Origin: Deroplatys truncata
Taxonomy: Eukaryota > Arthropoda > Insecta > Mantodea > Mantidae
DNA: 64,000 nucleotides
Direction of reading: 5' to 3'
Assembly (NCBI GenBank): GCA_030765065.1
Contig: CM060986.1
Span: 74,083,573 to 74,147,572 of the forward strand
Shown: piece by piece, positions 21,743 through 31,764 of the stretch
Layout of the letters: the number at the start of each line of letters is the position of its first letter
Position numbering within the stretch: the first letter of the stretch is position 1
Notes under the pieces: model-generated
Told to the model about the DNA's origin: nothing
The model's database searches: none
The model's input: the letters and a program-made list of their open reading frames with translations, nothing else
Translations under genes and position numbers: made by a program

Positions 21743-22080
21743 GTAGTACATGTTCCAACTGTAAGCGTTCCGTTTTCGTCCAAAACAGTCCTTTTCAGAC
21801 TGTCTATATAAAATTTCGCATGTAGTGCTATAATTAAGCTTCTGTGACCCTCGGTTTTCATCTTTAAAACACTTCATTTTGAACATACTTCTTATCGTAA
21901 ATTTTGTGGACGTATTTTTTCCGCAACACACAAATGATTGCTTTGAGCAGTAACTCAGTATGTTCCTTGCTTTACGAATCTATAAAGGATAGTTAGAGCG
22001 AAAATCGGTGAGTTTTGGAATTCACGAAACTTGTAAGCAATCGGTATTCAGTAAGTGTACTTACCTTACTCGGATCTAGC
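21425..22080. other. Unassigned sequence with a (TAA)n tract
   Basis: A (TAA)n microsatellite lies at 21711-21741. No gene was recognised. Confidence 0.4.
21711..21741. repeat. (TAA)n microsatellite
   Basis: A pure TAA trinucleotide run of about 31 bases. Confidence 0.97.
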
Positions 22081-22082
22081 AT

Positions 22083-22166
22083 AATAAAAGAAATCAAGCT
22101 AAAGTTGGAAAGATAGAATAAGACTGAAAAAACTCAATAACATAGCCGAGATATGAACCATTGAAT
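22083..22166 (-). mobile_element. SINE-C 3' relic
   Basis: On the minus strand 'ggttcatatctcggctatgt', 'gagttttttcagtctt' and 'tctatctttccaact' match the B box and 3' body of the SINE found at 32.1-33.4 kb ('ggttcaaatcccggctatgg', 'gaatttttcagtcatctg', 'tctacctttccaaccc'). It is a diverged, headless copy. Confidence 0.6.
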
Positions 22167-22169
22167 CTT

Positions 22170-22655
22170 CTTCCTCCTATTATTGCTTCTCTGTTATTCT
22201 AAAGAAACAAATTTTATCAACGTCTTGAAGTAGATGTTGCATAATGTGATGTGGAGCATCTCCGCCGTATGTCCCTATTCTACTTCCCTTTGGCATATCT
22301 TCTACTATTCTGATCCTGATTAGTTGCTTCATGTGAGGATTACTTAAAGGAGGACTGAACTAAACGTTTAAATACTTCTAACAACAAAATATAAACAATT
22401 CTGGGCACAATATTGAAAACCGTGTCCTTCTACGACCACTCTTTTCATTCTGGAAGCACTTTTATATCTAATGCTCAAACTCGCGATGACGTCATAAGGT
22501 AGGATCGCGCTACGCTACTCATTTCATTTACATTAGTTAGCCTTGCGTTGCATTGAATTCCTGTTTTCTTTTAATTTATTTTAAGTCGCTTGAACTCGCT
22601 AGTCATTTCGCGACTCAATAAGGATACAAACCGCTATAATAATTACATTGTAAAT
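22170..22655. other. Unassigned sequence
   Basis: Nothing recognisable was seen. It could include the 3' end of the adjacent LINE relic. Confidence 0.35.
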
Positions 22656-22662
22656 GTACGTT

Positions 22663-23120
22663 AGTCAGACAACTTTATAATTTGGTGTATACCTTAGTTT
22701 GTTTAATATACGTATTATCATTTCCTTAAACACTGGATCGCTGATGGCGTCATACATGTCCGGAACTTCACAATGACAATCCAGGATCATATGAGGTACA
22801 GTAAGTGGACAATGAATTACAGAAGTTACAAAGTGGAGGAGGATCATAAGATATAAGGTAGAGTGGGTGGTGACTGTGTCCTATGCGTAATCGTGTGAGG
22901 AACTGGGTCCTTACGAGGAAGGGAAATCACTGGGTATTTAGAAGAGCGAGGAGAGTGGATGTCATGCAGTTTACTTGTAGATGAGCTGTCCCAATGCTGC
23001 TTCCATAATATTACCTGAGTGATCTTCTGGATATATCCGAGGAAGTCACAGTATGGTATTCTACAGTTCTTTGGAGGATGTTTGGTGACCTCTTTAGCTG
23101 CAGCGTTACCTCGTTCATGT
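22663..23120 (-). pseudogene. Non-LTR retrotransposon RNase H / C-terminal relic
   Basis: The minus strand starts with 'ERGNAAAKEVTKHPP', the NExADxAAK signature of a LINE RNase H domain with the Asp lost. It continues 'ILWKQHWDSSSTSKLHDIHS' (W-x-x-x-W...NKLxxI). After a frameshift come 'TQFLTRLRIGHSHHPLYLIS' and 'DPPPLCNFCNS', which are the RLRIGHT and PPxCxxC blocks that end Jockey/I-like Pol proteins. A final frame gives 'PLTVPHMILDC' (LTVxHILxxC). At least two frameshifts and one stop are present. The upstream reverse transcriptase is absent. Confidence 0.8.
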
Positions 23121-23183
23121 TCTTATTTTGTGATTGTAGGATAGTTTTCCTTCCCAAGTGTTTTGCGAGGTTACAAGTCAAGA

Positions 23184-24360
23184 ATGCCTGCGTATAGTGC
23201 TTATGGTTGTGCAAATAGTTTCGGCGTAAACAGAAATGTTGGTTACGAGTACTATTCTTTCCCTGATAGAGATAAGAATCGACATGTGCACAACAAATTA
23301 TACTATAAACGGCGCTAATATGAATTTGACTGATGAGAAAGGCGAATCTTCAGTTGTAAATGATGAAGATTATGAACCGAATGAATATTCGAGGGAATCC
23401 AGTGAATTGGTGAAGAAGATGTAGATATGTTCAGAAAATATTCTTTTATATTTGTATGTGTAAATGCTCTCCTTGCGCTATTTAGTATTGCGTGTGGGCC
23501 TGTCACTAAAAGAAAAACTAACGCACGAGGGACATTAATGCGAATTATAGTTCATTGTGTGAATAGGCACAAATATGAGTGGAAGTGCGAAAGTGAGAGT
23601 ATGAAAAGTAATGTCTACTTAGATTTAGGCATGTATCTTTGCGGTATGTTCCTTGCAATTCTCAAGAACAATAAAACTATTGAATCATATTTTTATGGAA
23701 CTTGTTAAAAAATTGGTTTATCACTCCTGTACTCAAAGTCTAGTTTAAAGAAAAGGAAAGTAATTCTGGAATTGCCATGTGTGGTTCAGATTTATGTTTA
23801 TGTGGGGATAGACAGTACGACTCCCCAGTATTTTCTCCTAATATGTGACATATTTTATAATGAATTTGGCAACGAATAAAACATTAACTTCATAATTGTA
23901 AGTAGTGATATTGAGACAGCTGCTTGCAAAATTATGCTGATTTCTATGAATAAAACCTGCCCATAAAGTTGTTTCTGACACGCGGGTATAAGAGCTTTGA
24001 TGAAAAAGAAATTTCCGCATATACACATCATGAATTTGGTGTATTGTATCTTGCTAATCCTTTATGAAAATCGTTAATAAGATTCCAAAACCATCGAACC
24101 TTCATAAATGGAAGCATTCAATTTATAGTCATATGTGTGAACATCTGCTACTTGTAAAAGCGACAGTGTACTCCTAAAGTAAAGGTTCATATCAATTTTA
24201 AATCATATTACTAATGTTCATAATTGGATAGGTTTTGAAAAATTTCATTCATGTGCTCATGATGTGTTGAGTGACGAAAAAGTTAAAACTGCCTATGTGA
24301 GAATTTCACTGAGTACAATGGCTTGTGCAGCATCATAAAAAATAATACAAGATTTTTAAG
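23184..24360 (+). pseudogene. THAP-type transposon-derived gene relic
   Basis: ATG at 23184 opens 'MPAYSAYGCANSFGVNRNVG', then 'YEYYSFPDRDKNR'. This has the MP-x-C-x-x-x-x-C...FP-x-D layout of a THAP zinc finger, with the first zinc-binding Cys changed to Ser. Acidic sequence follows ('NDEDYEPNEYS'). In other frames come 'ARGTLMRIIVHCVNRHKYEW' and 'LGMYLCGMFLAIL', then far downstream 'FEKFHSCAHDVLSDEKVKTA'. The order resembles a family of THAP-domain transposon proteins in insects. Multiple stops and shifts make it a pseudogene. The THAP part is the firmer call; the rest is less certain. Confidence 0.5.
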
Positions 24361-24364
24361 TGAA

Positions 24365-24719
24365 ATTACACATATCAATCATTTTCATCACATAGGAAGC
24401 TTTGAATCCTTCACAATGAGCGTTTGAAGTATGTCCCAAAACAAACACATTTTTCATTTGTAGGCATGCATGACAAATCAGTGATAGCTGTTGTATATCA
24501 TCATTTTCATCAAGGAAAAAAGTAGTGGGCAGTTCCGTGGAATATTCTAAATTGTCTGAAGAACGGGTGTATAAAAAGAAGCATAAGAAAAAAACTTGAG
24601 TGGAGTAAGTGGTGGAAAAAAAGAATAAAGTATGTAAATAATGAGACGTTTTCAAAGAAGTTTAAACTTTAAAGCTTGGATATTCAAGGCACCACACATT
24701 TCTGTTGAAACTTAACGCT
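24365..24719. other. Unassigned sequence
   Basis: A minus-strand frame (24356-24655, 99 codons) has no known domain. It may continue the THAP relic's flank. Confidence 0.3.
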
Positions 24720-24817
24720 ATGACTGATCAGCTGCTCCGGCAGGAGATACCTGCTTCAAGAATATTGGCTAGCCGTATGACGTCACCACAGTGCGCTGCC
24801 GAAGCAGATCCTGAACG
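24720..24817 (+). CDS. Candidate first coding exon, unknown product
   Basis: ATG at 24720 opens 32 codons ('MTDQLLRQEI' onward, ending 'AAEADPE') plus two bases. They run into a strong donor 'gaacg|gtaagtcc' at 24818. The stretch is clearly GC-richer (about 55%) than its neighbours. No homologue is recognised, and no acceptor-bounded partner exon was found downstream. The opposite strand is open too, so a chance GC-rich island is a real alternative. Confidence 0.25.
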
Positions 24818-24819
24818 GT

Positions 24820-25465
24820 AAGTCCTATACTGTTCCGGTTTCACTACTATTATGCACAACCCAAGATCTTGTAGAATATTAAATAAAATATGCATGTGAA
24901 TTCTTATTTTAGTCCTTCTGTAAGAATGTTCTCTTATTTTCATCCTATGCCAGTTCTCTTCACATTTTGCAATCCAATCAATATACTCTATCAAATGTCT
25001 TTTCCAGATACACAAATGCCACATTATTTTTCTCAAAGTTCGTCAATCTCTTATACTAGCATGCTGATTATTCATTGTCTTCTCCTGAAATAATACGTAT
25101 TAGTTGAGTCTTCCCTCAAGCCTTTTCTATCCCGTAATATTTCTTTTTAGAACTTTCGACTTAAATTTTACTTCGTCAATCCTGTGTGAATTAATGAGTT
25201 ACTTTATATACTCGTATGTTTGGGCTTTAATGTTCAACACATTTTCTGACTGCCATTCTCCATTCTTTTCAGTCGTTTCTTTGCGCATTCATTACTACCA
25301 TTCGCAATTACTGTCTGAGCCTCTCGAATGTTATTTCTTTCGTAAGAAGCGTTTAGTAATATGTTACCATTGCCAGATAGTCATTCGAACAATGCGACGT
25401 AACACGTTTTTTTTCCTGTAACCATATCCAGAGCAGTTATATTTAGTGAAATCAGGATGAAGCTA
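24820..25465. other. Unassigned AT-rich sequence
   Basis: Only low-quality frames (105 codons or fewer, Phe/Tyr-rich) are present. Nothing was recognised. Confidence 0.4.
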
Positions 25466-25467
25466 AA

Positions 25468-25974
25468 ATGTATCAAAAGTATCGGTACAAAAATGTCAAG
25501 TTTCCATTTCTGGCAAACAACTCCACTAGTGGTATTAGCGGTTTCCAGGATAACCTATCTGCGGTTAGGTCCTCCGATTCCAAGCTCACGTTTGACTGCC
25601 ACATGTCTAGAACGTTGACTCTGGCAGTAACTTGTATTGATTTATGTCTGTCATCCAACCGTGAATCCTTATCGCCAATAGAGAAAAACAAAAATGTGAC
25701 CCAGTCAGCTTTTTCTACGACTTTGATGGAAAGGCAAGCAGGACGAGATGACGATGTGGGTGGTCAGTGGCGACATACTTACAGGAGTCTCGACTCTTTG
25801 TGCTGCTTGATATGGCATAATATGGCCAGTATTGAGAATGTGAGGTTGTTTCTACTTTACATTAATTTAATACCTACGTCTGGTTTGATTTTTTGCAGAC
25901 CATGCTTAGGTTACATTGGCCTAAAATTTCTGAAGGTAGGTATACTGTTTCTTATTCCATTGGTTTGTGGCTAA
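25468..25974 (+). CDS. Long ORF of unknown nature, open on both strands
   Basis: A frame of 168 codons, the longest plus-strand ORF in the window, beginning MYQKYRYKNV. Its first 110 codons are hydrophilic; the last 40 are Leu/Ile-rich and membrane-like ('LKFLKVGILFLIPLVCG'). The minus strand is also open at about 25473-25760, reading 'VVEKADWVTFLFFSIGDKDS' and ending 'LFARNGNLTFLYRYF'. That reading looks at least as protein-like and follows a pyrimidine-rich, acceptor-like 'cttgcctttccatcaaag'. I recognise neither product. One of the two may be a host or transposon exon, but I cannot choose from sequence alone. Confidence 0.25.
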   Translation: MYQKYRYKNVKFPFLANNSTSGISGFQDNLSAVRSSDSKLTFDCHMSRTLTLAVTCIDLCLSSNRESLSPIEKNKNVTQSAFSTTLMERQAGRDDDVGGQWRHTYRSLDSLCCLIWHNMASIENVRLFLLYINLIPTSGLIFCRPCLGYIGLKFLKVGILFLIPLVCG

Positions 25975-25979
25975 CTTTC

Positions 25980-26905
25980 GTAATCTTGATTTAGCTACAA
26001 GTGCGATAAAGATATTGTGTTATGGATTTTACCCTTATTGAGCTTTGTTTGGGAACGATGTATTTGAGAACAGTTACCATTTCTGTGTACTTAGAGTACT
26101 GATAATCCCTCAGGTAAATTTCCTTAAAGTAGTATGCTTACTGTTTGTTTTCCTTTTGTCACCTCTTGAATCTCATGGTCATATACAGATTGTAAGAAAC
26201 TATTACACAAATGCAGGGTACATCAATATGCTTCTCATCCACTTGGAAACCCGGTTTATCAACAAGGTTACCGCAACAGCCGTCACCCAGCCCATGCCAT
26301 GTTCCCAACATTGGAGAGGCGCTTAAGTGAAGCAGCCAGCTTAGGTGTTAACAAAACATCCCTGTGTACACCTGCGGACACCCCGTGGACCAAAGCTTGA
26401 ACTCTTGGATCACATAACCAAGCGGTGCACAAAATGCCATTTTCTAACTTCTTACCTATCTTTTGTAAGCCCTTCTCATATTTTAGAGACCCTAGCATAT
26501 AAACAAAGAGTTTCTGGACAAGGGTTTATTAAGAAAATATGATCGCATGGTAACCAATTACCTACTTCCGAGCCTTGAAGCATATATTTATTTAATCTGG
26601 TATTTAGGACATTCCCTGAATGAAAGAACCCAAACATAAATTTCCTTGTAATTGATTTCACAAAGACTTGCATGAGCCGACTATGTCTGAACACTAATAG
26701 ATGTAGAACAAACCGATTGCCCCATCCTGTATTCACAGAAATTAAGTACAAGTCATATAACATAGTAGATCTGGTAAGCAAAAGCAAATGACACACGGAA
26801 TATAAACGTGCAACCTCAAATCCTGCGTTCGCACGGTTGAATCAGCACCGTGTGGTAACTGATTGCACCAAAATGTTGCGGCAGACAGGTTATCGATGAG
26901 GTGGT
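25980..26905. other. Unassigned sequence
   Basis: Frames of 106 codons (26476-26796, -) and 93 codons (26045-26326, +) carry no known domain. Nothing else was recognised. Confidence 0.35.
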
Positions 26906-26913
26906 GAAAAGTA

Positions 26914-27352
26914 CAGAGAGAGCCAAAAAACTACGAACCGGCTGCGCGGTGTTTTTACTGTCCGCATCCTCGACGCTCGTTGCCGTCTGCCGCTATTATA
27001 GAAAAGCGCGAATGAAACCATATAACATTTTAAAAACTGCTTTTAAAGCTTTAGCTACCAACTTTATGAGAGGAGATGCTGAAACTGGCCACCGTCGTTG
27101 TCCATACATTTTTGGCACCTCTTTAGGAAACTATCCATCACTCGCGTAGTTCACGTTGAGAAATGCTGGCCATTTCCTGGCGGATATTTTGTTTTAATTC
27201 TTCCATGGTGTGTGGGTTTGTCCTGTACAGTTTGTTTTAAGTTGCCCCATAGATAGAAATCGCAGGGGGTTAGGTCGGGGGACCAAGGGGGCCACAAATC
27301 TCTAATAATAATTCTGTCCTCAAAAACACTTTCATAAAGTTGGTAAGTAAAG
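26914..27352. mobile_element. Long-TIR MITE (family M), copy 1, right end lost
   Basis: It starts with the family's terminal sequence 'cagagagagccaaaaaacta' after TA (26912-26913). The left arm and centre are complete. Similarity stops inside the right inverted repeat at about 27352 ('aaagttggtaagtaaag'). The centre read on the minus strand encodes a Tc1/mariner-type transposase C-terminal scrap ('GNLKQTVQDKPTH'-like start, 'RQEMASISQRE'). Confidence 0.88.
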
Positions 27353-27354
27353 TT

Positions 27355-28184
27355 TGGTATTTGTTATCACTAGGACTCTCTCCCTGCCAACCCTGGCGTG
27401 CATTTCTAGACTTAACAAAAGCTGATCACCACAAATTGCTTATCTCATTATCAGCTGCAGGCAAATGAGCTGAGTAAAGTTTGTGCAGAAAGAGTAAAAT
27501 CCCCCACTTTATGTACTGAAAAGAAAGGTTGATAAAGTCTGCTCACGTCCACTTCCACGAATTTAAACCATAAAATATCGGGAAGACCTAGAGGATATGA
27601 GGAAATGCAATTAGTAACTCTAAATTACTCGAGACATTAAACTTGCAAATTAGCGTTGGACTATCACACTGTTGTCTCTGTTTTCCTACTTCCACATGGG
27701 TTTCCAGATATTAGGTGTAATTGTATATCCTTATTTGTTGTCTTCTTGAAAGTAAATGATTGCGCATGAATTTCCAAGAAATGATCCTTGTCTGACACTG
27801 ATGGACCGTCTGTTACCTCAGTATGACGAATGTTCATGGCGATGAACGCTGATACTGTAGAGCTTCTTGATGAACTCATAGCCGCTTCCTTTTACGTTAC
27901 TGCCATATTGTAGCTGAAAAAATTTGTAAAAAAAATGTGTTGGTTTGCAGATGGGTCATTCCAGAATGAGACATCAACCCTGTATTTGAAACGCGACAGC
28001 GGGTCCTGTGTATTTTAAGTGGGGATTCTGAAGACCGTTATTTACACCCAATATCCACATTTGAAGATGGCATTTTTAATTACGAATATCTCTGGTGCAT
28101 AACGCTACTTAAATAAAATGCTTAGCCGATTTTCCTTTTGTAGCAACCTAGAATAACAAAGAAAATGTAATAATGCTACCTGTA
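27355..28184. other. Unassigned sequence with a small minus-strand ORF
   Basis: A 71-codon frame at 27664-27879 (-) starts at a true ATG ('MSSSRSSTVSAFIAMNIRHT') and has a mixed, soluble composition. It has no recognised domain and is kept only as a weak candidate. Confidence 0.3.
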
Positions 28185-28640
28185 GCAAGTAAACAGGAGA
28201 TTTTACCTTCTCTGCCATCTTCAAATTGCAGGTAAGAGGAAGTAGTTATTATATTCCGGCCAAAATTTCGATATCGAGATTTCAGAGGAAATTTACATTT
28301 TCGAATCCCCTGAAAAAAATAGGAAAAAATAAGTGCGTATGTCTCTCCGTCCGTTTGTCTGTGAACAGCGTAACACAAAACCGAAAAATCGGTTACATAT
28401 CAAATTTAGTGTTTAAGTTCAATATCTTCCAAGGATGCGTCACCAAGATTTTCAAGAAAATTCCCCCATCCCATAATACCATTTACATGGAAAATTGTCG
28501 TTGTTTGTTTATTTTTGCAGAAGTGACTCTTAACGGTTTCTATTAAAATGTCACATTAGTATACTCTCATGAGGAATGAAATATATATCCTGAATTTGGT
28601 GGAATATACTGTGAACTTTCCTTGATTTGACTGAATTTTG
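28185..28640 (+). repeat. kb-repeat copy, forward, 3' truncated
   Basis: It starts 'ttaccttctctgccatcttc' and contains 'gatatcgagatttcagagg', 'gaacagcgtaacacaaaacc' and 'caaggatgcgtcaccaagat'. It fades after 'tgaatttggtggaatatact'. Confidence 0.85.
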
Positions 28641-28689
28641 TACGAGAAGGAAATCTTAACGGATTCTCAAAAACCTACCTAATAAAAAA

Positions 28690-29150
28690 ACAGCGTTTTG
28701 GCTTCGTGGTAACATATAATACTCGCATTCGTGAGATTCCGGGTTCGATTCCCGTCGATCATCCACTCTGATCTTTAGTTTTTCGTGGTTTTCCCTGGTC
28801 GGAAGGCGAACGTTGGGGTGGTTTCTCGTGTACCACAATATCCTTTCCCTCATTTCCTTCTCATTTTTCATGTGTGCTTCTAGGTTTCGTGGTATGTGGT
28901 AGTGCCGGACAGATGGCGTGGATGCGTGCTCCAAGAAAAGAGTATTCCCCGCGGACGCTAGAGGGGTGCTTTTGGTTGGACGGGTCGTTCATCGCCCTCT
29001 CTGAGTAGCTCCAGTGATGGGATGGGTCTTCAAGCGAAGAAGGTTAGGGACTTCCACGCGTCTCTGTGGCCTGTAGTCTCCTGTGATTCCTTCACTTCAT
29101 CCCTTCCTCCTAGGGGAATACAACTCACTAGGTCGCAATGCGCACCTCCT
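28690..29150 (+). mobile_element. SINE-A, tRNA-derived, copy 4
   Basis: A head with decayed A box ('gttttggcttcgtggtaac') and an intact B box 'gggttcgattcccgtcg'. The body has 'gttttccctggtcggaaggc', 'catttttcatgtgtgcttct' and 'ttagggacttccacgcgtct'. The 3' end is 'cttcacttcatcccttcctc' followed by 'actaggtcgcaatgcgcac'. It is about 460 bases and nearly full length. Confidence 0.88.
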
Positions 29151-29334
29151 TTGTATACCATATATTACAGGTAAACTGTAGAGCTGATTAAAATACGTTG
29201 TTTCAAATAAATGTTTTCGTAGCGTTAGCTGTTTACGAAATATTCTGAGTTACAAGTTTAGTTTGGACCTTTCCCAAACATCATCTAACGGGCATGCTTG
29301 AAAATTTGCTATTCTTTTTTCACCTTCTTAACAA

Positions 29335-29840
29335 GTTTCAAACAAGGAATTAACACAGCAAAAGTTAAATCTGCCGCAGAAATTGTCAAACATGGTGTAC
29401 CACAGGGCTCAGTGCTTAGCCCTTTACTTTTTACTTTACATAAATGACATGTATGCTTCAGAAAATTATAAGTTATGCTGATGACACCACTATTATCTGT
29501 AATGCAAATAATGATTGTGACCTTCAGTCACTAGCTACCAAAGAATCGCTTAGGATAGTTAACTTTTTCAAAACCTTAAGCCTCACGAACAACTCTGAAA
29601 AGACTAATATAATTAAATTTGAACTAAAGAAAAATGAAAACAGATTTTTAAAACTTACCTACGTTTAAAGCACTGTCAATAACAAGCAGAAAAATCTTAA
29701 TTCATGGAGGAATCGCGTAAAGATTACAGTAGGTGCAATGAATAGGAGTTAATTTTGTTGATTAAAGAACAACCAGCATTTGCAAAAAGAAATTGATAAG
29801 ATGCATAAGTGTAGGTAGCTCATGAAGATATCACCTTAGC
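29335..29840 (+). pseudogene. Non-LTR retrotransposon reverse transcriptase relic (second)
   Basis: The frame at 29335-29445 reads 'AAEIVKHGVPQGSVLSPLLF', the GVPQGSVLGPLLF motif of RT domain 4. After a frameshift, 'ISYADDTTIICNANNDCDLQ' preserves the catalytic YADDT box. 'NFFKTLSLTNNSEKTNIIKF' (W-x-x-x-N-x-LxLNxxKT) follows. The coding block is only about 110 codons. The family is distinct from the LINE relic at 7.2 kb, which has a QGC-type motif. It is inactive because of the frameshift and truncation. Confidence 0.85.
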
Positions 29841-29858
29841 AACAATGCAGTCAAAGCA

Positions 29859-29890
29859 TTATTTATTATTTATTTATTTATTTTTTATTT
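29859..29890. repeat. (TTTA)n-like low-complexity tract
   Basis: An ATTT/TTTA-rich run just downstream of the LINE relic. It may be the retrotransposon's 3' tail. Confidence 0.6.
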
Positions 29891-30069
29891 AAAATATTTC
29901 TCGGATGTTGCAGCATTGTATATTTGGGTAATACGTTGTCTATTGTCAGTATATTTTTTAAAACGGTATATCCCGAAAAGAATGGAAACAGTAATGGGCT
30001 ACCCGCATACGAAGTTTTGGTAGATGTAAATTATTAATAAAGATCGGTATTTGATAACTAATAAACTTT

Positions 30070-30950
30070 ATGTTAAAAAATACCTGATGCGTTACATTCA
30101 CACGACTTTCTCTACTCTATATTGTTTATTATTGGGCATAAATAAAGATTTCTTACACACACTACATTTTAACCTTTGCAGAAATAGCTACATTGCACAT
30201 TTCGTTAGGATACAAAGGGAACAGCGATAGATGCTTTGCACTGGACGCTATATGCTGGCCTTAAAATTCCATACTGTTTCCGTGCAATCACAACAAATAA
30301 CGGAATGTCGACAGAACAAAGAATGCTAAAGCATTGAATTCGAACCAGTAATAACGGATATTTTGGAAATGGCTGATGCCACAATAAAGTTTTTTTTAAT
30401 AAATTGTATGTTTTAAAGAGAGCTACATTTTTTTGTAGTACGCTTTACGTTTTCGTCTATTGCTTAACATTTACCACTTATACAAAGGTATACAAAATTC
30501 CTTCCGAATGAAAAGGACTTCACAGGTTACTCCCAGAAAATTCAAGAAATACGTTTTATTTGTCATTTAAATATCTTTAATATATGACACTTTTAATAAA
30601 AATCATTAAAGCCATTTTTGAGAAAATAAAAACGTTCGAAAACGTTTCCATGTAAGGAGCAGTTTGGGGTATGGAGATTTTCTTGAAAATCTTCGAATCG
30701 CATCTTTGGAAGATACTGAACTTAATACAAAGTTTGGTATTTATGCGATTTAGGTGTTTGAGTCACGCTATTCACAGATAGACACACACACACACATACA
30801 CACACACACATGGACCGTTTTCTAAAAGTGCTTTTTTAGATTCAGGGGGTCCAAAATATGCATTTCCGGTGAAATATAGGTATAACATTTTTTGGGTGGA
30901 ATGCAATACCTTCTCTGCTTACTATGCATGTGGTAGAGAAGTAAACATGA
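30070..30950 (-). repeat. kb-repeat copy, reverse, full length
   Basis: One of the most complete copies. It begins 'gatgcgttacattcacacga' followed by 'ctttctctactctat'. It continues with 'ataacggatattttggaaat', 'cacaggttactcccagaaaa' and an AC tract (30782-30810). It ends 'taccttctctgcttactatg' and 'tggtagagaagtaaac'. The frame at 30869 onward is a shadow. Confidence 0.92.
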
Positions 30951-30954
30951 CCTA

Positions 30955-31760
30955 CAGAAAAATTAAGCCTATTAAGATTGTTAAGAATGCTTTAAATATG
31001 TTTATACAGCACGAAACAGTAAACAGTGATGCCAGTAGTAAAACGTCTATTTTTCATAATGTAGAGATTACCAAAACAAATATCCTTCTCACCTTAAAAT
31101 GTATATCAGCAAACTAACAATACTTAAGCTCAGTCGCAATCCTTTAAACAGAATTCCTTAACGGGATGTGGTAATTTGAATTCCTAAACTTACATAATTT
31201 GTTCATTTGAATTCTCTCTACCCCTCGTAACATTAGGAATTGCAGCTTGCATAACTTGAGATTGATGTTGGCATATGCCGTGAGCCTGTTTCTGAATGAA
31301 TACATCAAATAAAGATAAACTCCAAATAGCATATCGGAACATACTTGCATGGTAAAACATCATTTCGAAGACGTAAATAAAAGAATAATGTATGGGTAAT
31401 TATGAATTCTTTATTGCGAAATCAGCTGATGAAACATGCACATGTGTTTCCTCAGCTGTTGGCATCCCAGATAGGTGCTCATCCATCCCCATGTTCACTT
31501 TCACTCAACAACCCTCTGCCATTCTGGTTTAGAGACCAAATAGTTAGCAAGTGTCTGGCTTGGTGTGCTGCGTGGTTGTCATGGGAGTAATATCTGTAAG
31601 TAACGGTGTTGACGGACTATGGGTAAACTTTGAACGTATTGGGTCAAACTTTTAATTTATTTTCTTTATTAAGTACTAGGCAGTTCAGAGTATAAGTATT
31701 CGAAGTTTTATGGAGCTGGCAATTGCGTGGCTTATCTGAACATGCAGGGAACCAAACAAA
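30955..31760. other. Unassigned sequence
   Basis: No recognised gene or repeat. Frames are 82 codons or fewer. Confidence 0.4.
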
Positions 31761-31764
31761 TATG

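Noticed and set aside
28656..28934. 92-codon minus-strand ORF
   Set aside because: It overlaps SINE-A copy 4, and the frame is not kept in other copies.
30869..31117. 82-codon plus-strand ORF
   Set aside because: It starts inside the kb-repeat right end and runs into unassigned DNA with no domain.
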